From Nanobdellota archaeon (GTDB taxonomy: Archaea; Nanobdellota; Nanobdellia; Pacearchaeales; GW2011-AR1): a DNA stretch of 6,650 bases. The translations under genes and the position numbers were made by a program. Below are positions 5,946-6,650 of the stretch, in pieces. A model generated the notes under the pieces. It saw only the letters and a list, made by a program, of their open reading frames with translations. It was not told where the DNA came from and made no database searches. Position 1 is the first letter of the stretch, and each line of letters begins with the position of its first letter. The stretch covers positions 1 through 6,650 of the forward strand of contig JAHISS010000117.1 of assembly GCA_018817905.1 (NCBI GenBank), given 5' to 3'.

Positions 5946-6353
5946 ATGGAAGTAAGTGTTGGGGAGCTTAACAGCAGAGTAAAAGAGTTTTTTGTAGGTT
6001 TGGAAGTGGTGGTGGATGTAAAACGTCCAGGAGAGCCGATATTTGGACAAAAAGGAATTGTAAAAGCGATAGATATTTGGAGTGGCGTGGATTTAAGACT
6101 TCCTCCTTCAACAACAATGTTCTGTAATGTGCCATTTGTGGGAATTGACGCAGGAATTTTAGGGATTAGAAATGCTGAAAACGGGAGAACACTTTATCAG
6201 AATGATGCTGTGCATGCGTTATATCCGGATGATAAATTTTCAGGTCAATATACTTATACTGAGATGCTGAGAGACTGTAAACTGCCTTTGGCGGCGATTC
6301 CAAGAAAAGTTATTGAAGTTATGGAACAAGGAAGGTTTTATTTTCCTGACTAA
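5946..6353 (+). CDS. Unknown conserved-looking protein, 135 residues
   Basis: I do not recognise this family. The product starts MEVSVGELNSRV and ends EQGRFYFPD. I chose ATG 5946 because a TATA-like box lies about 25 bases upstream; an in-frame ATG at 5928 or a TTG at 5901 would start inside or before that box. Residues about 20-50 (VVVDV, GQKGIVKAID) look like beta strands around a turn and could be a small KOW/SH3-like barrel, a weak guess. The rest is mixed, with Pro and aromatic residues and a helix near the end (PRKVIEVMEQ). There is no signal peptide, membrane segment, metal-binding cluster or nucleotide-binding motif. It is soluble and follows EF-2 by 50 bp in the same direction, so partial read-through coexpression is possible. 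Confidence 0.75.
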   Translation: MEVSVGELNSRVKEFFVGLEVVVDVKRPGEPIFGQKGIVKAIDIWSGVDLRLPPSTTMFCNVPFVGIDAGILGIRNAENGRTLYQNDAVHALYPDDKFSGQYTYTEMLRDCKLPLAAIPRKVIEVMEQGRFYFPD

Positions 6354-6363
6354 AATCAATAAA

Positions 6364-6371
6364 ATTAAATA
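6364..6371 (+). promoter_or_regulatory. Possible TATA box before broken short gene
   Basis: ATTAAATA is centred about 26 bases before the ATG at 6393, the same spacing as the other leaderless starts in the window. It suggests that the following short frame was once a real gene start. Confidence 0.4.
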
Positions 6372-6392
6372 CTTTTATGGTTTTCTGATTTT

Positions 6393-6481
6393 ATGAAAGG
6401 AAAAAATAAATGGAGGGATATAATTTCGTGGGTATTGCGATAATAATCTCTCTGGTGCTGAGAGGATTTGGAGTTATCTGA
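6393..6481 (+). pseudogene. Possible frameshifted remnant of a membrane protein gene
   Basis: ATG 6393 opens MKGKNKWRDIISWVLR and stops at 6443. The frame one base over contains AIIISLVLRGFGVI and stops at 6481. One missing base near 6437 would join them into a basic N-terminus followed by a hydrophobic helix, as at the start of a single-span membrane protein. Some archaeal type I signal peptidases begin in this way, but the similarity is too short to claim. Alternatively, ATG 6410 (MEGYNFVGIA) makes a 23-residue hydrophobic peptide preceded by AAAGG at 6396-6400. The inverted repeat starts only 31 bp after the stop. Confidence 0.35.
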
Positions 6482-6531
6482 ATGAAATCTTTGCGGGTTT
6501 TAAGTTTGATAACTTGACCTCGCCAGTTAAC

Positions 6532-6538
6532 TTTAAAT
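6532..6538 (+). promoter_or_regulatory. Possible TATA box of right repeated ORF
   Basis: TTTAAAT lies about 53 bases before the ATG at 6588. A start about 25 bases downstream falls near 6560, in the hairpin loop. The mRNA would then have a leader of about 28 bases including the Shine-Dalgarno sequence, unlike the leaderless genes inside the window. Confidence 0.4.
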
Positions 6539-6545
6539 GAAGAAA

Positions 6546-6572
6546 CTTTCAGTTGTTAGAAACAACTGAAAG
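6546..6572 (+). promoter_or_regulatory. Palindrome/hairpin before right repeated ORF
   Basis: CTTTCAGTTGTT (6546-6557) pairs perfectly with AACAACTGAAAG (6561-6572), a 12-bp stem with the loop AGA. The stem matches the left copy, while the central four bases differ entirely (TAGA against GTTC in the same reading direction), although most flanking bases are conserved. The stem's last bases overlap the Shine-Dalgarno sequence. It is a candidate operator or transposition hairpin. Confidence 0.7.
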
Positions 6573-6587
6573 GAGGCCTAAATCGAA

Positions 6588-6650
6588 ATGAAAGGAAACG
6601 TAAGTTTTTCTTTTGGGCCTATTGCTTTGATAAATAAGATAGATAAAAAA
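6588..6650 (+). CDS. 5' end of outward-reading repeated ORF (partial, right)
   Basis: An ATG at 6588 opens 21 codons that are still in frame at the window edge. The peptide starts MKGNVSFSFG and ends NKIDKK, identical to the left-hand copy at both nucleotide and protein level. AGGAGG lies 11 bases upstream. A transposase or another multi-copy family member is plausible. The visible part contains no catalytic motif, so function cannot be assigned. Confidence 0.5.
   Translation, partial: MKGNVSFSFGPIALINKIDKK

Larger units (their letters stand above)
6513..6650. repeat. Right copy of 138-bp terminal inverted repeat
   Basis: This is the inverted partner of 2-139, running to the last base of the window. 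Reading outward on the plus strand it holds CTTGACCTCGCCAGTTAA, a TATA-like TTTAAAT, a 12-bp hairpin, AGGAGG at 6571-6576 and an ATG at 6588. The outer 66 bases equal the left copy exactly. The two copies point outward, so each would be the 5' part of a separate gene or element copy outside the window. Confidence 0.95.

Noticed and set aside
2..6650. The whole window as a composite transposon mobilising its cargo
   Set aside because: The repeats are 5' ends of outward-reading units, not complete elements, and the interior includes a housekeeping EF-2 gene. Two independent insertions flanking chromosomal DNA explain this more simply.
1..6650. CRISPR array or other regularly spaced repeats
   Set aside because: No short repeats at regular spacing were seen; the only repeats are the terminal inverted pair, the 184-bp direct pair and a 7-base tandem pair.

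Overview
This window looks like a short archaeal contig. The main evidence is a full-length archaeal/eukaryotic-type elongation factor 2 (724 codons, 3721-5895), whose C-terminal His599 lies in the HRG context that carries diphthamide in this family. In addition, nearly every gene has an A/T-rich TATA-like box about 25-28 bases before its ATG and no Shine-Dalgarno sequence, as expected of leaderless archaeal transcripts. The A/T-rich composition and the K/E-rich coiled-coil hypothetical protein would fit a DPANN-type lineage such as Woesearchaeota or Pacearchaeota, but that placement is only inference.

Layout. Bases 2-139 and 6513-6650 are a 138-bp inverted repeat, identical at 126 of 138 positions without gaps. 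Each copy carries, reading outward, a TATA-like box, an 11-12 bp hairpin, a Shine-Dalgarno sequence and the first 21 codons of the same protein, cut by the window edge. Next to the left copy lies a 3'-end fragment of a coiled-coil gene (109-325, minus), then about 70 bp of unexplained sequence with nested inverted repeats. After these come a B12-binding-type radical SAM gene (428-2233, plus) and, convergent with it and overlapping by 17 bp, the intact coiled-coil gene (2217-3470, minus). The 3' fragment and the intact gene therefore form about 184-bp direct repeats flanking the radical SAM gene. A divergent intergenic region with a possible 34-codon ORF leads to EF-2. EF-2 is followed by a 135-codon unknown gene (5946-6353), a short, probably broken membrane-protein start (6393-6481) and the right inverted repeat.

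Interpretation. EF-2 is housekeeping translation machinery. The radical SAM enzyme probably modifies an unidentified small molecule or lipid. No shared pathway links the genes. The most interesting part is the rearranged architecture: a multi-copy unit with a conserved promoter, palindrome and ORF start has come to lie on both sides, abutting gene remnants. The repeats probably also explain why the contig stops where it does. A mobile element with a transposase-like ORF is a reasonable but unproven reading.
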